In this document: piece after piece, positions 16,294-24,522 of the stretch | How the letters are laid out: the number at the start of each line of letters is the position of its first letter | Position numbering within the stretch: the stretch's first letter is position 1 | Source: Streptomyces sp. NBC_01288 | GTDB lineage: Bacteria > Actinomycetota > Actinomycetes > Streptomycetales > Streptomycetaceae | DNA: 64,000 nt | Reading direction: 5' to 3' | Assembly: GCF_035982055.1 (NCBI RefSeq) | Contig: NZ_CP108427.1 | Location: 3,410,001 to 3,474,000 of the forward strand | The notes under the pieces: model-generated | What the model was told of the DNA's origin: nothing | The model's input: the letters and a program-made list of their open reading frames with translations, nothing else | Databases searched by the model: none | Made by a program: the position numbers and the translations under genes

Positions 16294-17721
16294 GTGCCCC
16301 AGAAGTCGCACCCATGTACAAGTGGGGAGGGAACGGTCACGTCCTCGCTGGAGCCGATCAGCGTTCACTTACGGCAAGCCCGTGTAGGTCGCGGCTGGAG
16401 TCAGCCGCGGTTGGTACGGGAGCTGCGTCAGGTTGCGCTCCGCCGTGGCCACCACCTTCCGTCGGACGCCAGCGTGAAGCGCCGTATCGCCAGTTGGGAG
16501 AACGGGCACAGCACGCCGGACGACTTCTACGGTCCACTTCTGTGTGAGGCGTACGGACTCAGCGCCGCCGAGTTGGGGCTGAACCACGAGGGCCAGCGAG
16601 ACACAGGACTCCTCGACGCCAGTTATCCGGCAAGCCCCGAAGGGGCAATCGAGACCGTCGGCCTGCTGTGGCGCGCTGATCTGAACCGGTACGAGCCCCT
16701 GTTACAGGCCGAGCCGTCCGAGCCCGCATGGAACGAAGCCTCGCTTCGGTGGCTGGTCGCACCCGAGCCAGCCTCTCCTCGGCAACATCGGGATGGAATG
16801 CGCGTCGGTTTCGGAGACGTGGCCGCCATCAAGACCACCGCGGACATGTTCGCCGAGTTGGACGACCGTTTCGGTGGCGACCATGCTCGGCACGCTGCTG
16901 TCCAATACCTCAGCACCGAAGTGACACCGCTCCTGCGCGGGCAGTACACCGAGCAGGTCGGGCGGGCCCTGTTCTCCACCGTGGCCGAGGCAACTCTCCT
17001 GGCCGGTTGGATGTCCTACGACGCCTGCCGCCACGGCTTGGCGCAGCGGTACTTCCTCCAGGCCCTCCGACTGGCCCAGGACGCCAACGACCGCCGGCTC
17101 GCCGGGAGCATCCTGTCCGCCATGAGTCATCAGGCGACGTTCCTCGGTCGCTACACCCAGGCCGCGACACTCGCCCGTGCCGCCCTGATGGGCATCTCCC
17201 CCGTGGCTACTCCGACACTGCGCGCCCAGTTCCACGTCATGGAAGCCCGCGCTCTAGCCCGAACTGGCGACGTGCGAGCCTGCGAAGCCGCTCTGAGCGC
17301 AGCCACCGGGGCGTTGGAGAGCCGGAACAGCGACGACGAGCCCGAGTGGATCAGCTACTTCGACGAGACAGAGCTTGCCGCCGAGGCCGCGCACTGCTTC
17401 CGTGACGTCAACAGCGCCTGGCAGGCCGTCTCTCACGCCGAGAACGCCATGAGCGGCAATCACGTGCGGAGTGACTTCTTCGCGACCATGGTTCTCGCCG
17501 ACGCGCACCTACGTGCCGGCGATGTCGAGGAGGCGTGCAGGGTGGCGCTCGATGCGCTGGACCTCGGCGAACAGCTCAAGTCAGCCCGGTGTGTCAGCTA
17601 CCTCGCCGAGTTTCGGCAGGGCCTAGCCGCCGTCGGCAACACCACGGAAGCGCGAGCCTTCACGGAGCAAGTCGGAGAGCACAGACTCTGGGTGGCTTCC
17701 GAGGCCCACGTCAGTGTCTGA
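16294..17721 (+). CDS. XRE-family regulator with TPR-like C-terminal domain
   Basis: 475 residues. Helix-turn-helix near residues 25-85 (LRQARVGRGWSQPRLVRELR, SDASVKRRIASWENGHSTPDDFYGPLL), followed by a long helical region with TPR-like repeats (YFLQALRLAQDANDRRLAGSILSAMSHQATFLGRYTQAATLARAAL). A widespread Streptomyces architecture. The GTG at 16294 has only a weak ribosome site, so the start is uncertain. Flanked by divergent and convergent cargo genes that it may control. Confidence 0.85.
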   Translation: MPQKSHPCTSGEGTVTSSLEPISVHLRQARVGRGWSQPRLVRELRQVALRRGHHLPSDASVKRRIASWENGHSTPDDFYGPLLCEAYGLSAAELGLNHEGQRDTGLLDASYPASPEGAIETVGLLWRADLNRYEPLLQAEPSEPAWNEASLRWLVAPEPASPRQHRDGMRVGFGDVAAIKTTADMFAELDDRFGGDHARHAAVQYLSTEVTPLLRGQYTEQVGRALFSTVAEATLLAGWMSYDACRHGLAQRYFLQALRLAQDANDRRLAGSILSAMSHQATFLGRYTQAATLARAALMGISPVATPTLRAQFHVMEARALARTGDVRACEAALSAATGALESRNSDDEPEWISYFDETELAAEAAHCFRDVNSAWQAVSHAENAMSGNHVRSDFFATMVLADAHLRAGDVEEACRVALDALDLGEQLKSARCVSYLAEFRQGLAAVGNTTEARAFTEQVGEHRLWVASEAHVSV

Positions 17722-17743
17722 CTCCCGCGTGTAGGGCCGCCGC

Positions 17744-18682
17744 TCAGAACGGGCCCCACTCGTCTCGTCCCTCGCCGGTACGCAGTGAGCGCACGCGCCG
17801 CGCGAACTCCGCCGCGGAACGCTCGCTGCCGGCGACCTGGTGGCCGAGCCAGGACACCATCATCAGTTCACGGAGATCCGCCAAGGTCTCGTAGCCGGGC
17901 CAGTTCATCAGCTCGAAGCCATACCGGTGAACGAACTCGGCGTACTCAGCCTTCGTGTGCCAGCCGTACCGGTCGTAGAACATCGCGGTCTGGATCAGAT
18001 CCCACTCGCGCGGAGCGAGCGCGAAGCCATCGAGGTCGATGAGCACCGCGTGACCGTCCCGGTGGCGGAGCACGTTGCCGATGCTCGCGTCCCCGTGAAT
18101 CATCCCGAAGGGGAGGACGAAGTCCAGCCGGTCGTAGTCCTTGTGGAGCTTTGCGGCACGGTCCTCCAGGAACGTGCGGTCTTCCTCCGTGACGCCGTCC
18201 ATCCGCCTCAGGGAGGCCGACAGATTCGCGAACGGATCGAAGTACGGGAGTCTCAGGGACTCAGGCTCCTCAAGCCAGTGAAGTCGGCGCAGCAGGTCGG
18301 CCAACTCGCCCACCGTGGCGTACTCCTCGTGCTCCTGAACGCTCTCCCAGAAGGTCACGACCCGACCGCCGACAACGAGCGGCTGCGTGATGCCCGCCGG
18401 CACCCGAGTAGCCGGAAGGTCTTCCGCCTCCAGCCATCGCGCCACTCGTACGGCCCGCTCCATGTCTTCGAGGACATCGAGGTCACGGGCAACGCGAACG
18501 ATGATCGGCGACTTCGATAAGCGGTACACCGCGTTGGAGCCGAGCCTCAGCAACTCGGCACCGTCCGGGTCCAGTTGGGCCTTCGCGCACGCCTCGCGCA
18601 GGACAGCCCCGAGGCCCTCCTCCGTGAACTCCGTGCCGCCGTCCTGGTCCCCGCCGCTGCCCGAGATCATGCCTTCGACCAT
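17744..18682 (-). CDS. Aminoglycoside-phosphotransferase-fold kinase
   Basis: 312 residues from ATG 18682 (18670 also possible). Kinase-fold signatures: LLRLGSNAVYRL glycine loop, IIVRVARD lysine-equivalent strand, Brenner motif FGMIHGDASIGNVL, and metal-binding LIDLDGFALAPREWDL. The family includes antibiotic kinases but also many small-molecule kinases of unknown substrate; resistance cannot be inferred. Convergent with the XRE-TPR gene (22-bp gap) and the last gene before attR. Confidence 0.85.
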   Translation of the reverse strand: MVEGMISGSGGDQDGGTEFTEEGLGAVLREACAKAQLDPDGAELLRLGSNAVYRLSKSPIIVRVARDLDVLEDMERAVRVARWLEAEDLPATRVPAGITQPLVVGGRVVTFWESVQEHEEYATVGELADLLRRLHWLEEPESLRLPYFDPFANLSASLRRMDGVTEEDRTFLEDRAAKLHKDYDRLDFVLPFGMIHGDASIGNVLRHRDGHAVLIDLDGFALAPREWDLIQTAMFYDRYGWHTKAEYAEFVHRYGFELMNWPGYETLADLRELMMVSWLGHQVAGSERSAAEFARRVRSLRTGEGRDEWGPF

Positions 18683-18808
18683 ACGGCGCCGCCTCGCCGC
18701 TCGACAGGCCGCCCACGTAATAGGGACGTGATGACCTTGCTCAGCGGGCCCCACCGACGCCCCTCCCCCGCAGGTCAGGCCTACAAAAGCGTCACGGTCT
18801 CACCTGGG

Positions 18809-18851
18809 CTCCGGAGCCGTGTGCGCAGGTTCGAATCCTGCCGGGGGCACC
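18809..18851 (+). repeat. attR core of AICE-1
   Basis: Exact copy of 3616-3658, here without the tRNA 5' half, so this end is a tRNA fragment rather than a gene. Confidence 0.93.
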
Positions 18852-18960
18852 TTGTACTAGGTGCCCAAAGACCCCGCCGTCAGCGCTTTAGCTGAGGACG
18901 GGGTCTTCGCGTATGTTCAGGCGGGTGTCAATGGAAACCGCCGTTTGTTGCTGATCACAC
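18852..18960 (+). repeat. Chromosomal tRNA 3' flank, similar to the AICE-1 left arm
   Basis: Closely matches 3659-3770, which lies inside AICE-1 next to attL: same GGTGCCC hairpin, same terminator core, same GTTTGT...GTGATCAC-type ending, with scattered substitutions. Explained under findings. Confidence 0.8.
18868..18907 (+). terminator. Hairpin after attR
   Basis: Stem AAGACCCCG (18868-18876) with CGGGGTCTT (18899-18907), the native tRNA-Arg terminator displaced by integration. Confidence 0.7.
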
Positions 18961-19004
18961 TGCCGCGGCGGGGCATCGTTCAACGAGTCCATGGCGAGGT
19001 GGGG

Positions 19005-19571
19005 ATGAAGGACAGCGAGCCTGAGCGTGAGGTCGACGGTGCTTTGCCTACGACGCAGGAGGTTCGCGAAGCCTGGGCCGTGGAGGCGTACTCCGTGCTC
19101 GTGGGCGTGGCGCGCAGCTATCACGCCGTCATCACTTACAAGGAGTTGGCTGAGGAGATCCAGAGCGGTACGGGATTCCGTACGAAGGTTCGCCTGCATC
19201 ACTGGATCGGCTCCACGCTCGGCAAGGTGGTCCGTGAAGCGCATCGGCGGGGCGATCCGCCGCTGACCGCGCTGGTGGTTCACAGCGACGACGGCATGGT
19301 GGGCAACGGCTACAAGGAAGTGCTGGAAGTCGCCGGAGAAACGCCGGTGGAGGACGTGTTGGAGCGTGAGCAGCATGCCGCCGATGCCCGGCTCGCCTGC
19401 TATCGGCACTTCGGAGCGACCCTGCCGCCCGGTGGTGGCGTCCCTGCGCTCGCTCCCAGACATCAGGCAGCCGTCGAGCGCCGACGCGCGCGTGTCGAAA
19501 GGCCTCCGCAGATCTGTGGCAGGTGCTTCGTCCAGCTCCCCGCGACGGGCGTTTGCGACTCGTGCGGTTAG
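19005..19571 (+). CDS. Hypothetical protein with winged-helix-like core and zinc ribbon
   Basis: 188 residues from ATG 19005. The N-terminal core YSVLVGVARSYHAVITYKELAEEI resembles the small DNA-binding domain of alkyltransferase-like proteins (helix, then ITYKELA), but no PCHR active site is present. The C-terminus CGRCFVQLPATGVCDSCG is a CxxC...CxxC zinc ribbon. First gene after attR. DNA binding is inferred only. Confidence 0.7.
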   Translation: MKDSEPEREVDGALPTTQEVREAWAVEAYSVLVGVARSYHAVITYKELAEEIQSGTGFRTKVRLHHWIGSTLGKVVREAHRRGDPPLTALVVHSDDGMVGNGYKEVLEVAGETPVEDVLEREQHAADARLACYRHFGATLPPGGGVPALAPRHQAAVERRRARVERPPQICGRCFVQLPATGVCDSCG

Positions 19572-19753
19572 CCGCCGTAGAGCAGTTGGGCAGTTGGGCA
19601 GTTGGGCAATGGAGCAGTGTCCAGAACCGTGCGGCCTAGCCCTGAGCTTCTGCGCGGTCCGGAGCTTCCGTCCGCCTCGGCCTGCGGACCTGTTGTCCGG
19701 GCCGCCGACCCCAACAGGTCGGCCGGCCAGTCCACTTGGCGCGGCGGGCTCCG

Positions 19754-19981
19754 CTACTCGCCCGCCCGGTACAGCTTGATGTCCTTGTTCACGAACAGGT
19801 GGACGTAGCCGCAGCGCCAGCAGATCAGGCCGGTGGCGTTCTCGTCGGCCCAGGCCAGTTTCATGAATTCCATGCCGGTGCTGTTCAGGAGGACGCCCCG
19901 GTCGCGGAACAGATCTCCTTGGCAGACCTGGCACTTGAGCCAGATGTCTCCCACCGCCGCGCGTACCGGTTTCTTCGCCAT
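19754..19981 (-). CDS. Small zinc-ribbon protein
   Basis: 75 residues, MAKKPVRAAVGDIWLKCQVCQGDLF, with CQVC and CWRC pairs forming a likely zinc knuckle, then GYVHLFVNKDIKLYR. Single gene; 182 bp separate it from the preceding convergent gene, containing three copies of GGGCAGTT near 19585. Function unknown. Confidence 0.8.
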   Translation of the reverse strand: MAKKPVRAAVGDIWLKCQVCQGDLFRDRGVLLNSTGMEFMKLAWADENATGLICWRCGYVHLFVNKDIKLYRAGE

Positions 19982-20150
19982 CGTGTGAACGCCCCGTCCC
20001 TGCCGTGTGGTTGGGGCCAAGCTACCCACACCTGCTCCCGGCGCAGAAACAAGCGGCGCGCCGCCCTTGGATGGGGCAGCGCGCCGCGGATGTCACGTCA
20101 CCGCTCGGGCCTCACGGCGTCATAGCGCCAGGACGCCGTAGTGCGGGTGA

Positions 20151-20693
20151 TCAGTGGTGGCCGCCGCCACCGTGACCGCCGCCACCGTTGTGACCGCCGC
20201 CGCCGTTGTGGCCGCCACCGCCGTGGCCGCCGCCGTGGTTGCCCCAGGACTTGTCGTCCACGAGGCGGCGGTGGTCGTTGCGGAGGGTGGCGGTGTCGGA
20301 GCGGTTGTCCCAGGTGTAGTTGTGGCGGTCCTGGTAGAGGTCGCGGTTGGTGTCGCGGCCGACACCGGTGTGGACGCGGACGGTGGCGTGGCCGTCCAGG
20401 CGGTAGTGGCGGAAGGTGTAGGTCTGGCCGTCCTTGTTCGAGAGCTTCCAGCCGTCGAGGTTGACGGCGCTGCGGGTGTGGTTGGTGATCTCCACCCACT
20501 CGTTGTTCAGGGAGCGGTTGGAGCGGTCCTCCGGTCCCGGAGAGTCGTACTGCACGCGGCTGATCTCCACGTTCGCCCGGGCCGCGTGGTGGTCGGCAGC
20601 GGTCGCCGGCAGTGCCGCCGCGCCGACGAGAGCGCCGGCGGCCAGAGCGGCTGCGGCCAGACGGCGGACGGACACGGAAGGTGAAGAGGTCAC
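20151..20693 (-). CDS. Secreted lamin-tail-domain protein
   Basis: 180 residues from GTG 20693 (GGGGGAA upstream; ATG 20708 possible). Signal peptide with VRR, an alanine-rich helix and a PATAADHHA cleavage region. Then a lamin tail domain (VEISRVQYDSPG, NNEWVEITNHTRSAVNLDGWKLSN, YTFRHYRLDGHATVRVHTG) to about residue 145. The last 30 residues are a His/Gly-rich GGGGH tail that may bind metal. In Streptomyces such domains are extracellular; role unknown. Confidence 0.88.
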   Translation of the reverse strand: MTSSPSVSVRRLAAAALAAGALVGAAALPATAADHHAARANVEISRVQYDSPGPEDRSNRSLNNEWVEITNHTRSAVNLDGWKLSNKDGQTYTFRHYRLDGHATVRVHTGVGRDTNRDLYQDRHNYTWDNRSDTATLRNDHRRLVDDKSWGNHGGGHGGGGHNGGGGHNGGGGHGGGGHH

Positions 20694-21037
20694 GGGTTCC
20701 CCCAGCATGGTGCGGGCACTTCCCTGGATACGGCTACGGCCGGACCCCGGGCTGTGCGGTGTGCGGGTGGCGGCCTGTTGGCCGCACACCCACACCTTCT
20801 CCACCGGGCGGACGGGATATGAGCGATACGTGAATCGTGTTACGAGTCGGTCGTATTTCCGTGACTGTCGGCTGTACCGTCCATTTATGTGCGTGATGCA
20901 CCAGGTTGACGCCCTGGCGGGGCGACGGACCTTGTGGGCACTGGGCCGGGTCCCGTTTTCGCCATGGTGCGCCACCCCAGGCCCGTCGGGAGCGTCACCC
21001 GAAAGTGAGTAACGGCGGGCCGCCGACCTGCGCATTG
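20694..21037. other. Upstream region of the lamin-tail gene
   Basis: 344 bp between two leftward genes. It should carry the promoter of the lamin-tail gene and the 3' end of the GH16 transcript. No coding signal or strong hairpin seen. Confidence 0.5.
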
Positions 21038-22590
21038 TTACTGGTAGTAACAGTACTTCGCCGTTCCTGATGCCGGGTCACCGAACACTCCGTTGGTGCA
21101 CGGGGTGCCCCCGTTGAACGAGCCGTAGAAGTACTGGCCGTTCGCTCCGTACGCCACCTCGTGCGTGCCGGAGAAGGAGCAGGTGCCGTTCTCCGCCGAG
21201 CAATTCGTCCAGGTCGCGAACGTCGGGGGTGGCGAGACGACGTAGCAACTCTTCGCCGTGCCTGAGATCGGGTCGCCGAAGACCGCGTTGGTGCAGGGGG
21301 TGCCGCCCGGCAGGGTGGCGTAGCGGTACGAACCCGCGGCGCCGTACGCGACCGTCATCACGCCGGAGAAGGAACAGGTGTTGTTCTCGGACGCGCAGGA
21401 GGACCAGATGTCGGTTGCCGGGGGTGCCGCTTCCGCGTAGCAGGACTTCACCACTCCGGAGGTCGGGTCGCCGAAGACCGCCGTGGTGCAGGGAGTTGAG
21501 CCGGTGGCCGTCGTGTAGTTGAAGCGGCCGTTCGCTCCGAAGGCCACCGCCGATGTGCCGTTGAGCGTGCAGGTGCCGTTCTCGCTCGCGCACTGGGCCA
21601 AGTGCCGGGCAGGGCTTGGGTGGTGGAGCCTGTGGTGCTTCCTGTTGTGGTGTACGCCGCTACGTAGTCGACGCTCAGGGTGCCGCCCGATGTCGTCGAG
21701 CCTGACGGCGTTGTGCAGCCGCAGGCCGCGTCCGGGAACGTGCCGCCCATCGCCAGGTCCAGGATGATCGACTGGTTGTGGTCGAAGGCCGCCTGCCAAG
21801 TGGCCGTGCCCACCTGGGACTCGGAGACCGAGTAGTAGGCGTTGCCGTCCAGGTAGAACGTGATCGTCTCCGCCGAGGTGTTGGTGCGGTCGAGGATCAT
21901 CGCGTACGTGTGGAAGCCGCTCTGGCAGCCGGAGCAGGCGCGCAGGCCGCTGCTGATTCCGGTGCCCTCGTTGCAGGGGCCGCCCGGGGAGGTGCCGCAG
22001 TGGATCGTGCCGGCCACGTCGGAGAGGGCGTTGACGTCCTCCATGATGTCGATCTCGCCGTTCTCCGGCCACTGGCCCGGGCCGAGCATCCAGAACGCGG
22101 GCCAGTAACCCAACCCGCTTGAGGGGCTGGGCTGTTGGATGGACGCGGCGACCTCCAGCTTGCCGCCGGCCGGTGCGCCCACGTTCGCGGTCGGGGTCTG
22201 GATCCGGCCCGAGGTCCACGAACTGCCGGAGCCCAGCGCGGTGATGTCGAGGTTGCCGTTGCCGTCGAGGTGGGTGTTGGCCGTGGAGTCGGTCATCGTC
22301 TCGATCTCACCGGTCCCGAAACTGGAACCCGGGCCGGTGTCGAACTTCCAGTTGGCCGCCGAAGGGGCCGATCCCGCCGAGCCGTTGAAGTCGTCGGTGA
22401 AGACGGTGGACCAGCCGGAGGGGGCTCCGGGGGCGGCGGCCAGCGCGGGTTGGGTGGTCGTGGTGCCGTAGAGGAGGGCGACCATCGGGGCCAGAGTCGC
22501 CAGCCAGATCAGGCGTCTCGACCTCGGCCTTGACCTCCACCTACGTCCGGTGGTGTGCGCGGCCTTTCCTCTCAACTTCGATCTGAACAT
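21038..22590 (-). pseudogene. GH16 beta-glucanase with C-terminal cysteine repeats, frameshifted
   Basis: Starts MFRSKLRGKAAHTT at 22590 with a long signal peptide, then a GH16 catalytic domain: FTDDFNGSAGSAPSAANW, GYWPAFWMLG, and the catalytic ENGEIDIMED (E-I-D-x-x-E). After LPGTW the frame breaks at about 21595-21600, where TGGCCCAG lacks one base compared with TGGACCCAG in the chitinase gene. The next frame continues with three CASENGTC-type repeats to 21038. The catalytic domain is intact, so a glucanase without its repeat domain could still be made. Could also be a sequencing error. Lies 27 bp after the chitinase stop. Confidence 0.85.
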
Positions 22591-22617
22591 CGTCCGGCCT
22601 TCCTCGTGAGGAGTGCG

Positions 22618-24261
22618 TTACTGGACGTAACAGGACTTGCTCGTTCCGGAGGTCGGGTCACCGAAGACCCCGTTGGAGCACCCGGTGGAGCCGGACACGG
22701 ACCGGTACACGTACCGTCCGGCCGCGCCGTACGCCACCTCGTGGGTGCCGGAGAAGGTGCAAGTGCCGTCTTCCGCCGCGCAGTTGGTCCAGGTGGCGAA
22801 GGAGGGCGGTGCGCCGATCAGGTAGCAGGACTTGGCGGTGCCGGAGGCCGGGTCGCCGAACACGGCGTTGGAGCACGCCGTACCGCCGGGCAGGGTCGCG
22901 TAGTTGAAGGAACTGCCCGCGCCGTAGGCCACTGTCATCACGCCGGAGAAGGCGCAGGTTCCGCCCTCGGTGGCGCAGGAGGTCCAGACGTTGGTCGCGG
23001 GCGGGGCGCTCTGGCCGTAGCAGGACTTGGCGGTGCCGGAGATCGGGTCGCCGAAGACCGCGTTGGTGCACGCCGTGGAGCCGGTCTCCGTGGCGTAGTT
23101 GAACCTGCCGCTCGCGCCGTAGGCGACGGCGGTCGTGCCGCTGACCGCGCAGGTGCCGTTCTCGCTCGCGCACTGGGTCCAAGTCCCGGGCAGGGACTGC
23201 ACAGTTGAACCGGTTCCTCCGCCACCGCTGCTGCTGCTGCCGGAGGTGAACGCCTGGAAGATCCGTGCGAAGTCACCGGAGTTCTGGCTGACGCCGCTGC
23301 ACGTGCTCTGTGCCGAAGTCGAGCCCGCGCAGCCGCCGTTGTCGCGGTTCTGCGACCAGTACGACGTCAGGGCGATCCCCCGCGAGGCGTCGAAGGCCTC
23401 GACGCTGCGGGCGTTGTCGAGGGTGAAGACCTCGCCGGCGCTGTCGTTCTGGCCGATCATCGGGGTGTTGCCGAGCTTGGCGTACGCGGCGGAGGTGGAG
23501 ATGCCGAAGGCGCTCGCGACCTGGCCGGCCGCCGCGTCCACGGACGTGTTGGCCGCGTTGCCCATGTCGGTGCCCGAGGAGCCGTAGTCCATGGTCATCA
23601 GGTTGACGACGTCCGGGGTGAAACCGTTGGAGCGCGCGTTGTTGAGGACGTTCAGGCCATCGCCCGAGAGGCCGCTGGGGAGGGCGGGGAGGGTGACGGA
23701 GATCGACAGCGCGCGGCCGTTGTTGGCGGCCCAAGTGCGCACCTGGGCAAGGGCCTTGTCGCGGCGGTCGATGCCGGAGGAGTTGGTGAGGGACGCCGAC
23801 TCGATGTCGAAGTCGACGCGCGAGAGGTTGAAGGTGGTGATGACGTTCTCGATCTGCGCTGCCGCCGCATCCGGGCTGGAACAGGAGTCGCCGATCTCGG
23901 TGAGCGCGGTGTCGGAGGTGTAGCCGCCGAAGGACACGGAGACGTCGCCGCCGAGGCCGCGGATGCCGTCGATCTGCGACTGGAGGGCGGACTGGCCCGG
24001 CACCTGCCACTGACAGCCGGGGCCGTCGACGAATGCGGCGGTGAAGAACTTGGTGCCGTAGTTGTTGGCCACGTCGGTGAGGGAAACGTTTCCCGAGCCC
24101 GCGTCGAAGTAGGGCGCGAAGACGTGGGCGGGCCAGGCATTCGGGGACGAGGCCGCCGATGCGGGGGTCGCCGCGGTGAGACCGGCGGCCGCGAGGGCTC
24201 CGGTCAGGAGCGTGGTGGAGAGGGCGGAGAGGAGGGAGCGGGATCTCGATCGGGTGCGCAT
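22618..24261 (-). CDS. Secreted GH18 chitinase with three cysteine-rich repeats
   Basis: 547 residues. Signal peptide (ends about ASA-AS at 37), GH18 barrel from about 45 to 345 with the catalytic VDFDIES (Asp150, Asp152, Glu154), FGGYTSD and MTMDYG strands, then a Ser/Gly linker. Three repeats of about 60 residues follow, of the form CAxExGTC...VAYGA...C(T/S)NxVFGDPxSGTxKSCY, each with four cysteines. Hydrolyses chitin outside the cell; the repeats presumably bind polysaccharide. Likely first gene of a two-gene transcript with GH16, under a DasR-like site at 24321. Confidence 0.92.
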   Translation of the reverse strand: MRTRSRSRSLLSALSTTLLTGALAAAGLTAATPASAASSPNAWPAHVFAPYFDAGSGNVSLTDVANNYGTKFFTAAFVDGPGCQWQVPGQSALQSQIDGIRGLGGDVSVSFGGYTSDTALTEIGDSCSSPDAAAAQIENVITTFNLSRVDFDIESASLTNSSGIDRRDKALAQVRTWAANNGRALSISVTLPALPSGLSGDGLNVLNNARSNGFTPDVVNLMTMDYGSSGTDMGNAANTSVDAAAGQVASAFGISTSAAYAKLGNTPMIGQNDSAGEVFTLDNARSVEAFDASRGIALTSYWSQNRDNGGCAGSTSAQSTCSGVSQNSGDFARIFQAFTSGSSSSGGGGTGSTVQSLPGTWTQCASENGTCAVSGTTAVAYGASGRFNYATETGSTACTNAVFGDPISGTAKSCYGQSAPPATNVWTSCATEGGTCAFSGVMTVAYGAGSSFNYATLPGGTACSNAVFGDPASGTAKSCYLIGAPPSFATWTNCAAEDGTCTFSGTHEVAYGAAGRYVYRSVSGSTGCSNGVFGDPTSGTSKSCYVQ

Positions 24262-24320
24262 GCAACGTCCTCCAAGTGGGGGTCAATCGCCCGGGTGAAT
24301 CGATTCAATCCTGGATCGAT

Positions 24321-24336
24321 ATTGGTGCAGACCAAT
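24321..24336. promoter_or_regulatory. DasR-responsive-element-like palindrome
   Basis: ATTGGTGCAGACCAAT, a palindrome with the TGGT-N4-ACCA halves of the Streptomyces dre consensus, 60 bp upstream of the chitinase start. DasR is the N-acetylglucosamine-responsive repressor of chitin genes. The central GCAG differs from the usual CTAG. Confidence 0.65.
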
Positions 24337-24522
24337 TCGCTGTGTGGGCTCAGGGAAGCAGCGTTGACAGGGGCGAGTCAAGGCAAGGGCGGGTCAAGGG
24401 ATTTGGGGAGCGACGGCGGGCCCGCCGCGGATCGGCGACGGGTGTCGTGACGGGCACGGATTGGTTGCGGGACGGCGCCGCTCCCCCACAACTGCCGTCC
24501 GGCGGCGGCACCATGGCGTCCC

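Larger units (their letters stand above)
3616..18851. mobile_element. AICE-1, pSAM2-type integrative conjugative element in tRNA-Arg
   Basis: About 15.2 kb bounded by 43-bp direct repeats at tRNA-Arg(CCG). The backbone is canonical: int, xis and rep at the tRNA-proximal side, small transfer proteins and traB, an SCO3933-type regulatory gene, and a divergent GntR repressor with palindromic operators. The right third is cargo (STAND NTPase, paralogous small proteins, XRE-TPR regulator, kinase-fold protein). All core genes look intact, so the element may still be functional. From memory, S. coelicolor carries an AICE at the equivalent tRNA-Arg next to SCO5350. Confidence 0.92.

Noticed and set aside
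17744..18682. Aminoglycoside resistance gene
   Set aside because: Only the general kinase fold is supported; substrate and resistance cannot be inferred.
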